Part shown: positions 1-11,753 of the stretch, piece by piece
Position numbering within the stretch: the stretch's first letter is position 1
How the letters are laid out: every line of letters starts with the position of its first letter
Source: Onchidella celtica
Taxonomy: Eukaryota; Mollusca; Gastropoda; Systellommatophora; Onchidiidae
Assembly: GCA_963931925.1 (NCBI GenBank)
Contig: OZ007579.1
Coordinates: 39,966,033-40,030,032 of the forward strand
Direction: 5' to 3'
Length of the DNA: 64,000 nucleotides
Translations under genes and position numbers: made by a program
Notes under the pieces: model-generated
What the model saw: only the letters and a program-made list of their open reading frames with translations
What the model was told of the DNA's origin: nothing
Databases searched by the model: none

Positions 1-347
1 AACAGCCCACAATCCAGGGCACAAAAATTTTGACTTTTACTTAACTTTTCTGACTATAACCTCTCCCCTTGTCTCGGAGCTCTGGCTGCTTGACCTCTAC
101 AGGCTGGCACACACACTCTCTGCAGAAATTTAAGTACACATTAATACCTATTCATAAAAATACATACATCAATACATATTCATAAATATACATAAATTAT
201 ACCATCATAAAATTTCCATTCATCCCACGAACAAGGACAACAGCACAAATTCCTAGCACAACAGAAAAACAACTAGATATGACGAATACACAATGTCAAG
301 ATGACCACAGGTAAACAGGACGAGTGTCACAACGGACGAGCCCCCAA
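1..347 (-). mobile_element. Internal leader of a Gmr1-like LTR retrotransposon, cut by the window edge
   Basis: This stretch closely matches 31424-31796, the leader just inside the 5' LTR of the more complete copy at 24358-32943, so it is the start of a second copy lying on the minus strand and running off the left edge. Next to the LTR the minus strand reads TGGGGGCTCGTCCG, the primer-binding sequence of elements primed by proline tRNA. Nothing coding is visible in the part present. Confidence 0.85.
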
Positions 348-1493
348 TGTCACAAATCCCAGACTGGGAGATGTAATAAGTTGTGACAGGACAACAATCA
401 CGAACGAACAAGTTTAACACTTAACAGAACAACCCATCAGACTCACACATTTATTAAACATAATTATACAGATAATAGCGCAATTACATACATTATATTA
501 TTGAAATTAACTGCCGTACAACGGCCTTATTCCCACATGCCCTCTTCCTCGGATCCACAACCCGGTAGTTACTTCCTAAAGACACTTCGGCCTCAGCCTC
601 TCCCCTCAGGGTCTTAACAGCACATTAATAATTCACTGGCACCGCAGTCTCTCAATATCACCTTCCTATTGTCATACACCTTAGCATTCCACTAGCACCT
701 CAGCAGGGCAATAGCACATTATCATTTCAATAGCCCATCAACATGGCAATGGTACATTATCACATTCACGCTCATATCTACGTCCCTGTCCGTGGCCTGA
801 CTGCCACGACTTTATGTGCCTCTACTGTCCTGCACCGACAGCCTCAGTTCTGGCCTATGTGTGGCCTCCGGCCCTATGCTGGCCTATCCCCTGTGCTCAT
901 CGAGGTGGCTCTTCGGCCCGTCCCCGACACCTACAAGAATAACATTACATTGGTATAATACCCTACCATTTCTATTCACTCCACCTCTCCTTACAACCCA
1001 TGAAGCGTACACACAATAGTTCACCTTTCACTCACCAAACATCTTACGGTAACACACCTCCATCGGAGTACACAATACTCACTCGTGCTACAAATCCATG
1101 AACTCACTTTCATCTATCGCTCATGGCGCACATTACTATATCCAATATCGAGGACTTCCACATTCCTCACATATACTTATTTACATCATGGTAATAGACG
1201 AATATAATACATCAATCATAATTATCAATCAACGTTCTACCTACCAGTCATCACTGGAAAAACACTCTCATCCGTCTTCCGACTGCTCCCCTTATGTTCG
1301 CCCGCTGGGCTCTTACTAGCGTCCGTTCAGTAGGACCTTCTAACTTGCAGTGATAGTAATACAGCGCTTTCGCCTCATTCAGACCCCCCACTATTCACAA
1401 CATGCACGCTTAACTTACTTGTCTACGTGCGTTAATTTTACTCTCCTCCTTTCCGCCCGTAATTATTAACTATCGCTCACTCCGCTCGTGACA
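348..1493 (-). repeat. LTR of Gmr1-like element (copy A)
   Basis: This 1146-bp LTR begins TGTCAC and ends GTGACA and is nearly identical to the LTRs at 24358-25504 and 31797-32943. It is the 5' LTR of an element whose body lies to the left of the window. The short open frames it contains recur in all three copies because the LTRs are recent, not because they code for protein. It differs from the other two more than they differ from each other, so it belongs to a separate insertion. Confidence 0.9.
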
Positions 1494-2195
1494 ATGAGGA
1501 AGAAGCAGAAAGAAAAGGAAGAGAAAGCTCCCCCGCCCCCTCCATCTCCCACCCCTCCCCCAATGCCCTTCCTCGTGAATGTTACCAAACCCCTATTCCT
1601 AATGGTCGCCGTTGCATTATAGAGATCGACCAAAGGTCACTAAGATCGATCAGAATCAGTCAAGGTAATTATTGATCGCAGAGTTTCCCGAGACGGGGTG
1701 ATTTGAACCACGACTAACGGTTTTACCTTATCAGCCCCACAGCTGATAAATACAGGTCAGAGACTTTATCTTGACCTGACATGGGAATATAGGAACAAAG
1801 TTATCGGGCAGAGAAAAATGATTTTGGTAAAAAGGGATTTAAACAATCAACCACTGAAACCAATCAGCTGTTTATATTTGGTAACTTAGAGAGTATGTTC
1901 TCTTGGTTTGAAAAAAAAAATCATAAATATGGAATATGAAAAGTAACTACAACAACAACAACATAACATGATATGATAAGCTACCCAACTGTATCTCCAC
2001 GTCATTCCGATGTGGATTTCCATTGGGTTGGTAGGATTACCGTAAGGGCAGATTCCCTACATCAAACCGACGTTGATGCAAGATTATAACCAGCAATTCC
2101 TTTGATCACTATTTGACGGTAATCCTATGCGTCCGAGTTTTATTAGGTTCCTGGCTGGGTAGCCAGATTTTTACGAGCCAGTCGGTAAATGAATT
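1494..2195. other. Intergenic stretch without a recognised gene
   Basis: I see no coding region here. From about 1980 to 2195 the sequence is more complex and could be part of an older repeat, but no second copy was found in the window to define it. Confidence 0.4.
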
Positions 2196-3985
2196 AGTCT
2201 GAAAAGTATATATGGCCTTTAGCGTCTTTACAGACGGTCTTAGCAGCTAGAATATTCACTTTCACTTTGACTGACAGCTTCTCTCGTGGCTTATTCTACC
2301 AATGTTTGACCCGAGAGTGCGATGGCAGTGATTGCAGGTCAGTCTTTTGGGTTCACTTTGGCGAGTGTTTTCATTCCGCCTCTGTCGTTTTGTCAGGTAT
2401 GTTTCTTTTGCCTTGAAGTCTATTGCGAGCGTGCCACTGCGCAATTTTTGTCTCCATCTGCTTCGATCACTTGCAAGGTTCTCCCATTCATTGGGGTCGA
2501 TGTTGAATGCTTTCATCGTGACCTTGCAAGTGTCTTTGAATCGCAGATGTGGCCTACCTCTGGGTCGGTTGCCAGTAGCAAGTTCCCCGTAGAGAATTTG
2601 TCTGGGGATGCGATCATTTTCCATACGGTGGAGATGTCCAAGCCACCGCAGTCTTTTTTTGCCTAGGAGAGCCTGAGTTGATGGAATGTTGGCTCGGCTC
2701 AGAACTTCGATATTTGAGATCCTGTCTTGCCACTTGATCTTGAGAATTTTGCGTAGGCAGCGCAGGTGGAAGGAGTTGAGGGATCTTTCATGTTTGGAGT
2801 AGGTGGTCCATGTCTCTGAGCCATACAGCAGGGTGCTTAGGACGCAAGTTTGGTACACGAGTACCTTTGTTTTGATGGTCAGCTTGCTATTGTTCCACAC
2901 CCTTTTTGAGAGTTTGCCAAAAGCTGTGGCCGCCTTTCCTATTCTGGCATTTATTTCAGTTGTTATGTCTGTGCTACCACTGATGGTTGAGCCTAGGTAG
3001 CAGAATTTTCCCACTTGCTCCAGAGGAGAGCCATTCAGCATGATTGGGTTGGAGTTTCTCAAGCCTTGTGTCAAAACTACAGTTTTTGAGACACTGATCT
3101 TTAGCATGAATTTGTCACAGGCTTTGGCAAGGCTATTGATGAGAGCCTGGAGCGTGGTTTCATCGTGGGCCACGATTGCAGCATCATCTGCGAAGAGGAG
3201 CTCTTGTAACATAATATGCTCTGTACGAGATTTTGCTTTTAGTCTGGCAACGTTAAAAATGGAGCCGTCCACTCTGGTGTTAATAAGTACTCCACCTGAA
3301 CATTGACCAAAGGCATTCTTGAGTAGGGCTGCAAAATATATACCAAATAAGGTAAGAGCAAGAACACATCCCTGCTTCACACCGCTGTTTACAGCAAATG
3401 AATTGGATGTGCAGCCCTCAAAGTTGACACATGCCCTCATGTCAGTGTGGAAGGATGCAATAAGTTTTAGCAATGTTGGTGGACAGCCTATGGATTTAAG
3501 GACTGCATACAGGTCAGATCGGCTTACGGTGTCGAAAGCCTTTGTTAGGTCCACAAAGCATGTTATAAGCGGCCTGTTTTGTTCTTTACATTTTTCTTGG
3601 ATTTGCCGAAGTGCAAATATCATGTCAATAGTTGATCGTTTGCTTCGAAAGCCACATTGTGTTTCTGGTAAGACTTTTTCCGCCAGTTGTTGAAGGCGGC
3701 AGAGGATGACGCGAGCAAAAGCCTTTCCAGTAATGCTGAGGAGGGATATGCCTCGATAGTTGTTGCAGTCGCCTTTGTCTCCTTTGTTCTTGTAAAGTGT
3801 GACAATTTTGGCGTCTCTCATATCATGTGGTATCACGCCTTCTTTCCAACACTGCAGTAACAGATTATACAGGTGTGGTAATAGTGGGCCTTTTAGGTCT
3901 TTTAATACCTCTGCAGGAATGTTGTCACTTCCTGTGGCTTTTCCAGCAGACAGGTGGTCGATTGCATTGGAAAGTCTGAAAAGTA
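2196..3985 (-). mobile_element. 5'-truncated LINE with 13-bp target-site duplication
   Basis: A LINE fragment on the minus strand occupies about 2209-3972. The 13-mer AGTCTGAAAAGTA occurs at 2196-2208 and again at 3973-3985, exactly at the two ends of the homology, which is the expected target duplication. The 5' end is lost within the reverse transcriptase fingers, as usual for target-primed reverse transcription that stopped early. The 3' untranslated part is only about 50 bp and ends in a TATA-rich tail. Confidence 0.85.
2262..3972 (-). pseudogene. LINE reverse transcriptase, C-terminal half
   Basis: The frame is open from the truncation point near 3972 to the stop at 2262, about 569 codons. 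It shows the RT motifs in order: SDNIPAEVLKDL, LYKNKGD..NNYRGISLLS, GFRSKRST, FVDLTKAFDTVSR, GVKQGCVLALTLF and the catalytic FADD box. After the thumb region come YLGSTISGSTD, LLYGSETWT and a basic LRWLGHLHRM stretch. The last 30 residues hold a single zinc-finger-like motif, CNHCHRTLG...ISHERSC. Endonuclease and N terminus are missing, so the copy cannot be autonomous, although the remaining frame is open. It is the same broad LINE group as the copy at 35.3-39.56 kb (endonuclease-RT, RTE-like in style) but a different lineage, judging by the many differences in protein sequence. Confidence 0.85.
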
Positions 3986-4113
3986 ATTGGACAGAAAAGC
4001 TAATTTAACAATGTTGGGCTGGATTGCCTTCCCAAGTTTCAAGTTTAAATTTGCTGTAGACCTAATGGCCATGGCGCCAATTCAAATCATTCACACGAAG
4101 GAAGTCTCGTACA

Positions 4114-4410
4114 GACCCTTTTCACTTCCGCGTTGCGGTTGTTTGCGGGGAGCCGCACGGCTTCGAAAAGCACGGTGTAGGGCAAAAACCTCCACTTGCC
4201 TTCTTAGTGATGGCATCTGAATATGTGCACAGTCTAAGCAAAGATGCATTTTTATGCCAGAACCAGCATGTAACGGGTTTGTACTGTTGGGTGCCCAACA
4301 AGAGGATGGCATCGTTCGAATGTTGTCCACCGCTTCCGCCCTACAAGTGGGGCACGCCGCCATTTTGTTTGCAAATCACGTGGTAAGGAGGACGGTCAAT
4401 GAAAAGGGTC
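4114..4410 (-). mobile_element. Short TIR element with a decayed THAP-like domain
   Basis: The ends form an inverted pair, GACCCTTTTCACT at 4114 and the complement of GACCCTTTTCATT ending at 4410. Within it the minus strand (about 4091-4363) reads MPSSCWAPNSTNPLHAGSG followed by IKMH, which resembles the start of a THAP zinc finger (C-x-C, TN, GSGI-x-x-H). The second cysteine has become serine and the rest of the domain is not recognisable. THAP domains occur in P-element and Kolobok transposases. No convincing target duplication was found, so the family is uncertain. Confidence 0.4.
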
Positions 4411-4520
4411 CATAGTATTTAAAAAAGAAAAAGAAAAAAAAGAAGATAGAGAGAACGAACTCGGTCACTCCCTCTTTCAGTTCCTCGCTGCCTAGGACAA
4501 TTTTATATACTTATATTATA

Positions 4521-4890
4521 CTAGATGACCTACCGGGCATTGCCCGAAATAAACAGTTATGTGCCCCCCCCCCCTCTCTCTCTCTCTCTTTCTCTTAATA
4601 ATAGACTACATTCTTGTTTCAGAACTCATGCGCACAGAACACTGCAAACTGAAAGCTTGATACGGTTACTTTTTGTGACATGCACGGTACTATATAATAT
4701 TACGAAACAAACATGCAAAAAATACAGATGTTACATAGCAATAAACATTGTTATTTTTTAAAAATACACGCTTGAAGTAAATAATTTTTAATTATAGCCA
4801 TCATCTTCCTTATCTCAATTGCCACCTTCCTGTCAAATTTAAGGCCTGAAGAGTGTATAGTTCGGTCAGTGACTCATGCCAAAGGTTGTA
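4521..4890 (-). mobile_element. Helitron-like non-autonomous copy 1
   Basis: Read on the minus strand, the element ends with a GC-rich palindrome (GGGCAATGCCC) followed about 14 bases later by CTAG and then a T in the flank. That is the 3' signature of Helitrons (hairpin, CTRR, insertion before T). The copy at 49040-49431 is homologous along some 370 bp and has the same end. A CT microsatellite sits just inside the end in both. The 5' TC end was not located. Confidence 0.55.
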
Positions 4891-5328
4891 AGTTACTGAA
4901 GTATATAATAGATTTATTTATTTATAATAATTTACAATAAAATGTAACTTGGCTGATAAATGCCAGCAACAATCATCATTTTTCAACCCCTCCCCCCCCG
5001 GTCTTTTTCCCACCATTATCTGCCGTAAATTTACTATACATGAAAATACCACTAAGATCCACTATCATTTTATTATCATTCACACAAAGAAAAATTCAGT
5101 TTTCAAGCCTGACCATGAAAAATCACAGAGCAATACGTAATGCACTGGTTAAGGCCTGTGTCCACTATTACGATATCAGAATTCTGCGGGAGAAGAAATC
5201 AGAAAGTCAGATGCAGAATCTGAACTTTCTGATTTCTGTTCTGATTTCGGAGGTGTGTGTCCACTATTATGATGTCAGAATTCTGATCAGAATAACACTA
5301 ACAGCTGTGGCATTTCCTACTAACCAAA

Positions 5329-8300
5329 ATGGCGTCCGCTTACAGTTATGACAGTGATGATGACGATTTATTTGAGACTCTGCTAGCCCTTAAACATATC
5401 GAATCACGGCAAAAGAAGAAAAAAAGAAGACGCAGTGTATAGGTTCGTCCATGGATTCAGCATCGTGAAAACTCTGGTGCTTACACCAATCTTTTAAAGG
5501 AATTGGCTGCTGAAGACCCCCCCACATACACCTCGTTTCTGAGGATGGATCTGTGCCATTTTGAAGTGCTTTCGGAACTTGTAACACCTCTCATCAAGTG
5601 ACAGAATACGCATATGAGGGAAGCAATACCCCCTGGAGAGCGATTGGCACTGACTCTGAGTTTTTTGGCCTCAGGTAAACACTCAATGTATGTGGCTGCC
5701 GAATGCAGTTTGATTTAGTCCCTGTTTGTTAATTTGTTCGTGTAAATAATGATATGACATTAAGAGTATAGTCATAATCATAAATTGTTGTTGCAAAATA
5801 TCTGATTATTGCTTCAGTTTCATGCATGTTTCTGTTGTTGTTTTTCTGCAGGCAGCAAGTTTTGGAATCTGCAATATTTATACAGGATTCCTCCATGTAC
5901 AATTTCCAGGATAGTGCATGAAATATGTATTGCAATCTTTTATGTCCTAAAAGAGAAGTATCTTCCGGTATGTGGTTCTGATGTGAAGGGCATATCTTTT
6001 ACTTTTTAGAAATAAAATTATCAGAAAATACACTCTCAGTAGTATCAAGTAATACTTTTTAGCACTTCTACTGGAAATAATTATGTTTGTCAATAAGCCT
6101 TGCTATAATAATGTTTTTAGTTTATTGAATGTTATTTTTTTTTATATATTGTATAAAATGCAATGGTAGAGGGAAAATGACATCAGTTTCACTTTATTGT
6201 AAGCTACCATTTACCATAATATTCCCAAGAGATAACATGTATGCCAAATAATACTACTAACAATAACAGTGTGTCTTGTCACATGATACTCACACTCACA
6301 GACCATCAACATCAAAATTGAGAAAGGTAAGAAAAAGAAAGGAAAGGAGACTGGCAGAGAAAATTGCAAAAAAAGAAACAACAACAAACAAATGTAGCTA
6401 GGAAACAAAATGACTCAAATAGCAATCTTGTCAATGTTCAATTTTTAATTTTATTGCTCAGCATCATCAGCTGTGTAGTCTAGCAGAAGCTTTGTAATTT
6501 CTCTTCTTAATGCCATGGCCTTTCGTTGGTCCATGGCATCAAGTTGGACACACATGTCCATTGCAAAATGATAATGTCTGGAGGACTTATTCTGTGCCCT
6601 ATGCTGCCTTTTCTGGTAAATATCTTTAAAATTTCAGGCTGGAGAAGGCTCCCGCTGCCTTTTTCTTGTCTTGCCTGGAGTAGCTGCTCCCTCACCAGTC
6701 GTCTCCATATTTAAAATTTCAGTCGGGAGAAGGCTCCCGCTGCCTTTTTCTTGTCTTGCCTGGAGTAGCTGCTCCCTCACCAGTCGTCTCCAGATTTAAA
6801 ATTTCAGTCGGGAGAAGGCTCCCGCTGCCCTTTTCTTGTCTTGCCTGGAGTAGCTGCTCCCTCACCAGTCGTCTCCAGATTTAAAATTTCAGTCGGGAGA
6901 AGGCTCCCGCTGCCTTTTTCTTGTCTTGCCTGGACTAGCTGCTCCCTCACCAGTCGTCTCCAGATTTAAAATTTCAGTCGGGAGAAGGCTCCCGCTGCCT
7001 TTTTCTTGTCTTGCCTGGAGTAGCTGCTCCCTCACCAGTCGTCTCCAGATTTAAAATTTCAGTCGGGAGAAGGCTCCCGCTGCCTTTCTCTTGTCTTGCC
7101 TGGAGTAGCTGCTCCCTCACCAGTCGTCTCCAGATTTAAAATTTCAGTCGGGAGAAGGCTCCCGCTGCCTTTTTCTTGTCTTGCCTGGAGTAGCTGCTCC
7201 CTCACCAGTCGTCTCCAGATTTAAAATTTCAGTCGGGAGAAGGCTCCCGCTGCCTTTTTCTTGTCTTGCCTGGAGTAGCTGCTCCCTCACCAGTCGTCTC
7301 CAGATTTAAAATTTCAGTCGGGAGAAGGCTCCCGCTGCCTTTTTCTTGTCTTGCCTGGAGTAGCTGCTCCCTCACCAGTCGTCTCCATATTTAAAATTTC
7401 AGTCGGGAGAAGGCTCCCGCTGCCTTTCTCTTGTCTTTCCTGGAGTAGCTGCTCCCTCACCAGTCGTCTCCAGATTTAAAATTTCAGTCGGGAGAAGGCT
7501 CCCGCTGCCTTTTTCTTGTCTTGCCTGGAGTAGCTGCTCCCTCACCAGTCGTCTCCAGATTTAAAATTTCAGTCGGGAGAAGGCTCCCGCTGCCTTTTTC
7601 TTGTCTTGCCTGGAGTAGCTGCTCCCTCACCAGTCGTCTCCATATTTAAAATTTCAGTCGGGAGAAGGCTCCCGCTGCCTTTCTCTTGTCTTGCCTGGAG
7701 TAGCTGCTCCCTCACCAGTCGTCTCCAGATTTAAAATTTCAGTCGGGAGAAGGCTCCCGCTGCCTTTTTCTTGTCTTGCCTGGAGTAGCTGCTCCCTCAC
7801 CAGTCGTCTCCATATTTAAAATTTCAGTCGGGAGAAGGCTCCCGCTGCCTTTTTCTTGTCTTGCCTGGAGTAGCTGCTCCCTCACCAGTCGTCTCCAGAT
7901 TTAAAATTTCAGTCGGGAGAAGGCTCCCGCTGCCTTTTTCTTGTCTTGCCTGGAGTAGCTGCTCCCTCACCAGTCGTCTCCAGATTTAAAATTTCAGTCG
8001 GGAGAAGGCTCCCGCTGCCTTTTTCTTGTCTTGCCTGGAGTAGCTGCTCCCTCACCAGTCGTCTCCATATTTAAAATTTCAGTCGGGAGAAGGCTCCCGC
8101 TGCCTTTCTCTTGTCTTGCCTGGAGTAGCTGCTCCCTCACCAGTCGTCTCCAGATTTAAAATTTCAGTCGGGAGAAGGCTCCCGCTGCCTTTTTCTTGTC
8201 TTGCCTGGAGTAGCTGCTCCCTCACCAGTCGTCTCCAGATTTAAAATTTCAGTCGGGAGAAGGCTCCCGCTGCCTTTTTCTTGTCTTGCCTGGAGTAGCT

Positions 8301-9722
8301 GCTCCCTCACCAGTCGTCTCCAGATTTAAAATTTCAGTCGGGAGAAGGCTCCCGCTGCCTTTTTCTTGTCTTGCCTGGAGTAGCTGCTCCCTCACCAGTC
8401 GTCTCCATATTTAAAATTTCAGTCGGGAGAAGGCTCCCGCTGCCTTTCTCTTGTCTTGCCTGGAGTAGCTGCTCCCTCACCAGTCGTCTCCAGATTTAAA
8501 ATTTCAGTCGGGAGAAGGCTCCCGCTGCCTTTCTCTTGTCTTGCCTGGAGTAGCTGCTCCCTCACCAGTCGTCTCCAGATTTAAAATTTCAGTCGGGAGA
8601 AGGCTCCCGCTGCCTTTCTCTTGTCTTGCCTGGAGTAGCTGCTCCCTCACCAGTTCGTCTCCATATTTAAAATACGCCCCTCCTCATTGGTGATGGTTAT
8701 CGTAGACACTTATGTCCCCTTCATAAAGGAGTGGGGATGACTCCACAGGTGAGGGTTCACTCTCTCCCAAATTCAAAGACAGACTGTCTTGTAGTGTCGA
8801 TTGTGTGTCTTGGATAGCTTGACGTGGTGGGATTTTGTGCAGGGGGCTGGAAATAGAAAGTCATCCATTCTTAATGTTTGGCTTGAATGAAATAATACAT
8901 TGTAGATCTAATATGGTTAGCTTTGAAAAAAAACAAACAAACAAAACACACCCACAACAATAAAAATACAATTTACTACACTATACAGTGTATATTCTTT
9001 ATCCACAGACTCCGCGGACAGAAGAAGACTGGCAGAGAATTGCTGAAGGCTTTGAGAGGAGGTGGAACTTTCCCAACTGTTTAGGGGCCATTGAAGGGAA
9101 ACTTATTGCTCTGAAGGCACCAACAGGACAAGGTTCTGTCTTCTATAATTACAAACATTTTCGTAGTATTATTCTGTTGGCACTGGTTGACAGCAGTTAT
9201 AAATTTATTTATGTGGATGTGGGGGCCAATGGCAGATCGGGGGATGCTGGCGCCTTCAGGGACTCACCACTCTTCAAACGACTGGAAACTGGGACCCTAC
9301 ATGTTCCTCCTGCCAAGCCCCTCCCAGGGACTGACTGTCCGTCACCGTTTGTAATTGTGGGTGATGATGCATTCCCACTTAAACCCTATTTGCTGAGACC
9401 TTTTCCCGTGAGGTATGATGTACCACAACAGGAAAGAGAAAGGAGACGCATCTTTGACTACAGGCTATCAAGAGCGCACTGCTGCGCAGAAAATGCATTT
9501 GGCATCATGGTGCAGCGGTTTGCAGTCTTTCAAACGACCATTTTACTGGGCCCTGAAAAGGCAACAAATGTAACATTGGCAGCCCTTGCCCTTCATAATT
9601 ATCTGATGAAGGAAATGGATATGGCTTATTCAACAGGAATAGACCATAAGCTTAATGATAATAATTTAAGATGCATACAAAGTCAACGTAGAAACAGGAG
9701 GGTTCTGATGCAAGAGGTGTGA
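5329..9722 (+). pseudogene. HARBI1-like Harbinger transposase, three exons, damaged
   Basis: Three exons can be read. Exon 1 is 5329-5674 (start MASAYSYDSDDDD, donor CAG|GTAAAC), exon 2 is 5852-5967 (acceptor TCTGCAG, donor CCG|GTATGT) and exon 3 is 9009-9722 (acceptor TCCACAG). Phases agree, giving about 391 residues, normal for the family. Exon 1 has VRPWIQHRENSGAY and ERLALTLSFLAS, exon 2 LQYLYRIPPCTISRIVHE, exon 3 the DDE_4 nuclease: LGAIEGKLIALKAP, YVDVGANGRSGDAGAF, VGDDAFPL and CAENAFGI. Exon 1 contains TAG at 5440 (where the family has tryptophan before VRPW) and TGA at 5599. The first catalytic aspartate (usually AIDG) is glutamate here. Intron 2 holds exons and the minisatellite of the opposite-strand gene. 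Role of an intact relative: cutting and joining of element ends in the nucleus. Confidence 0.85.
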
Positions 9723-11753
9723 GAGAGATTTTTTCCAATTATATCAACAGTGTTGGCAGTGTGCAATGGCAGTTTAACCTTCCCTCAAAGAATAAATAAA
9801 TTTTCTTCTGCCCACATTTACATGTCTACTATATCTTTTCGGGACTGCTAAATTGCCTTGTGTGTGCAAATGTAAGCATGCCAAAAAGTCAAGTGTTTTT
9901 GTTTTTTTTTGCTTTAAATTGTTTTTTTTCAAGTAATAAAATGGTGAACTTCATATTCTTAACAAATTGTGCCAAGACAGTGAGTTATTTCTATTTTTCT
10001 ATTTTAATCTTTTGCCACTCTATGTCCTGTATTAAGTTCTGTATAATGTATAAAAAACTATACTAATTTGTACAAAGTTGGTTGTTGTTTGTGAATCTCC
10101 AAAAATTATTTATATCAAGGGTCCAGATTACTGTTTACCAAAATCACAGCGTTAAATTACAATACATTAAATACCAATACATGACAATAATGACACACAT
10201 CCAGACCATGGGACTAGATCTAGATAACATAGTTTATATCCAGTTCCCAAACTCATTAAATTTGATAACATACATGACGTACTAACTTAACCACAATAAC
10301 CAAAATAAAAATAAAGTCTGTCAGAATTAGCAACTTTCATTACACGTTTTGAAAACAAAGGCCCAAAGAAAAAAATTAAAAGAGAAAACTAAAGATACCT
10401 CATTGATTTTTTTTTTCAAAAGCCACACATTTGGGGGTTTCATGTTCAACTATATGATAGCTCCAATAAACAAATTAGAATTTATTTCACTCCTTTGTTT
10501 CAGTTAAATATGAACTAAAATCTCTCAGTGAAAAATGAAATACATACGACAGAGAAGTGTCGTTTAAGTTTAATCTTAGTAAATTCATCACACAAATTGG
10601 TATTGTTCTAGCTAGAACCACGTTAATAAAGATTTGGTATCACAAATAAACAATGGATTTGCTGAACATCACATTAGCGCTGACGACATCGAAAGCACGC
10701 ACCATTCAGGTGGAGCAAAAAACATTCTGGATCAATGCTACTTACAATACATTTAAATTATTTAGACCGCTCCTGATTGACACATGTGGCTCAAGAAAAT
10801 GCAGTTTGCTGAACCACCTCCACTTCGGCACATGAACATCGGCAGTTCCGGCTCCACTTCTTTTGCTGTCACGAACAGCCCTCAGCTCTTTTGTAAATGT
10901 ACTGCGAAGTTGCTTTATTCGCTCTTTTATTGACTTGACAGCATCTCCTGTAACGATAATACACAAGAATATAATGAGGTTTATGTGCCGAGTTATTTAT
11001 TGAAAAGTTTAAAAACTTAAAGCAGTTGCATCTTCATTCCTACACTTTTAAGAAAAGCATTACTTGATGGAATAACCCAGCCTTGGATGGGATAGACGTT
11101 TATAAATACATGAACTCCTTCTCCTGGGGCGGTGGATGGTCAATCTGTCCATCTGGTGATCTGCTGAAAGAGCCCCAATAGTTGTTCATGCTTTTGTTTA
11201 CTGGATGGAGCTATACTGTATCAGCAAAGCAGTGGGATCGTAGCACAGCACAAGTCACACGAAGTAGGTAGTTACGAGAATGATTGTCCAACACTCGTGT
11301 ATTCCTGCTAGATGATAGTAGATCTATCCAGTAACTAGATCTAGATCTAGTGCTCGTCTCTACTAGTACTACTACTACTACTAGACATGATACGGGGTCA
11401 AAACCATTTTAAAAAGCACTTAATTACACTCTTCACTGAAGAATAATGCATAATTCATACTTAGGCAATCAGTCATACTCACAAATACAATACTGTAATG
11501 ACAATTCTAACACAACCAAAGTCACTCCCGAAAACTAAGACAGTCAGAAAACTGACACAGATAGGTGCTGCCTAATTCATGATTGATGTATGAACTTACC
11601 GTTTTCTTCTAGCCCAAGAGCTCTTGCAATACGTTCCAGGGCCGCATTCCTGGCATCTTTATTCTGATAATTAGAAGATTTTGTGTCCCATAAGACTGGT
11701 TCATATTCGAACAAATAGATGAAGTTCTCCGTCACTGTTAGCCTCAGCGCCAT
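6451..11753 (-). pseudogene. MADF-type second protein of the Harbinger element, interrupted
   Basis: On the minus strand exon 1 is 11753-11600, starting MALRLTVTENFIYLFEYEP and continuing VLWDTKSSNYQNKDARNAAL, a clear MADF N-terminal half with donor G|GTAAGT. Exon 2 begins at 10947 after a TTACAG acceptor and completes the MADF fold (IKERIKQLRSTFTKEL, PKWRWFSKLHFL); its donor is not certain. A third exon begins near 8846 after TATTTCCAG with an acidic serine-rich linker (SLNLGESEPSPVESSP). The C terminus, HYHFAMDMCVQLDAMDQRK to the stop TAA at 6453-6451, looks like a BESS-type interaction end. Between them lies the 85-bp array, which is out of frame. Such proteins bind element DNA and escort the transposase into the nucleus. 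Stops and the array break the frame, so it is not functional as read. Confidence 0.7.
6630..8672. repeat. 85-bp minisatellite, about 24 units
   Basis: A head-to-tail array of 85-bp units, nearly identical, runs without gaps. Two linked variants mark units (CATAT for CAGAT at the junction, followed by CTTTCTC for CTTTTTC) and recur every two to five units, so blocks of units have been copied together. On the minus strand one frame of the unit reads METTGEGAATPGKTRKRQRE, a nuclear-signal-like segment of the adjacent Harbinger gene. The sequence TTTAAAAT stands at both edges of the array, which may be the microhomology that started it. As 85 is not a multiple of three, no frame runs through the array. 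Confidence 0.95.

Noticed and set aside
743-1319. Open frames repeated at 24754-25330 and 32193-32769 (proteins of 67-73 residues)
   Set aside because: They lie inside the three LTR copies and are shared because the LTRs are young. They have no domain and overlap in several frames.
6630-8672. CRISPR-like array
   Set aside because: Whole 85-bp units are repeated without unique spacers, in a eukaryotic transposon.
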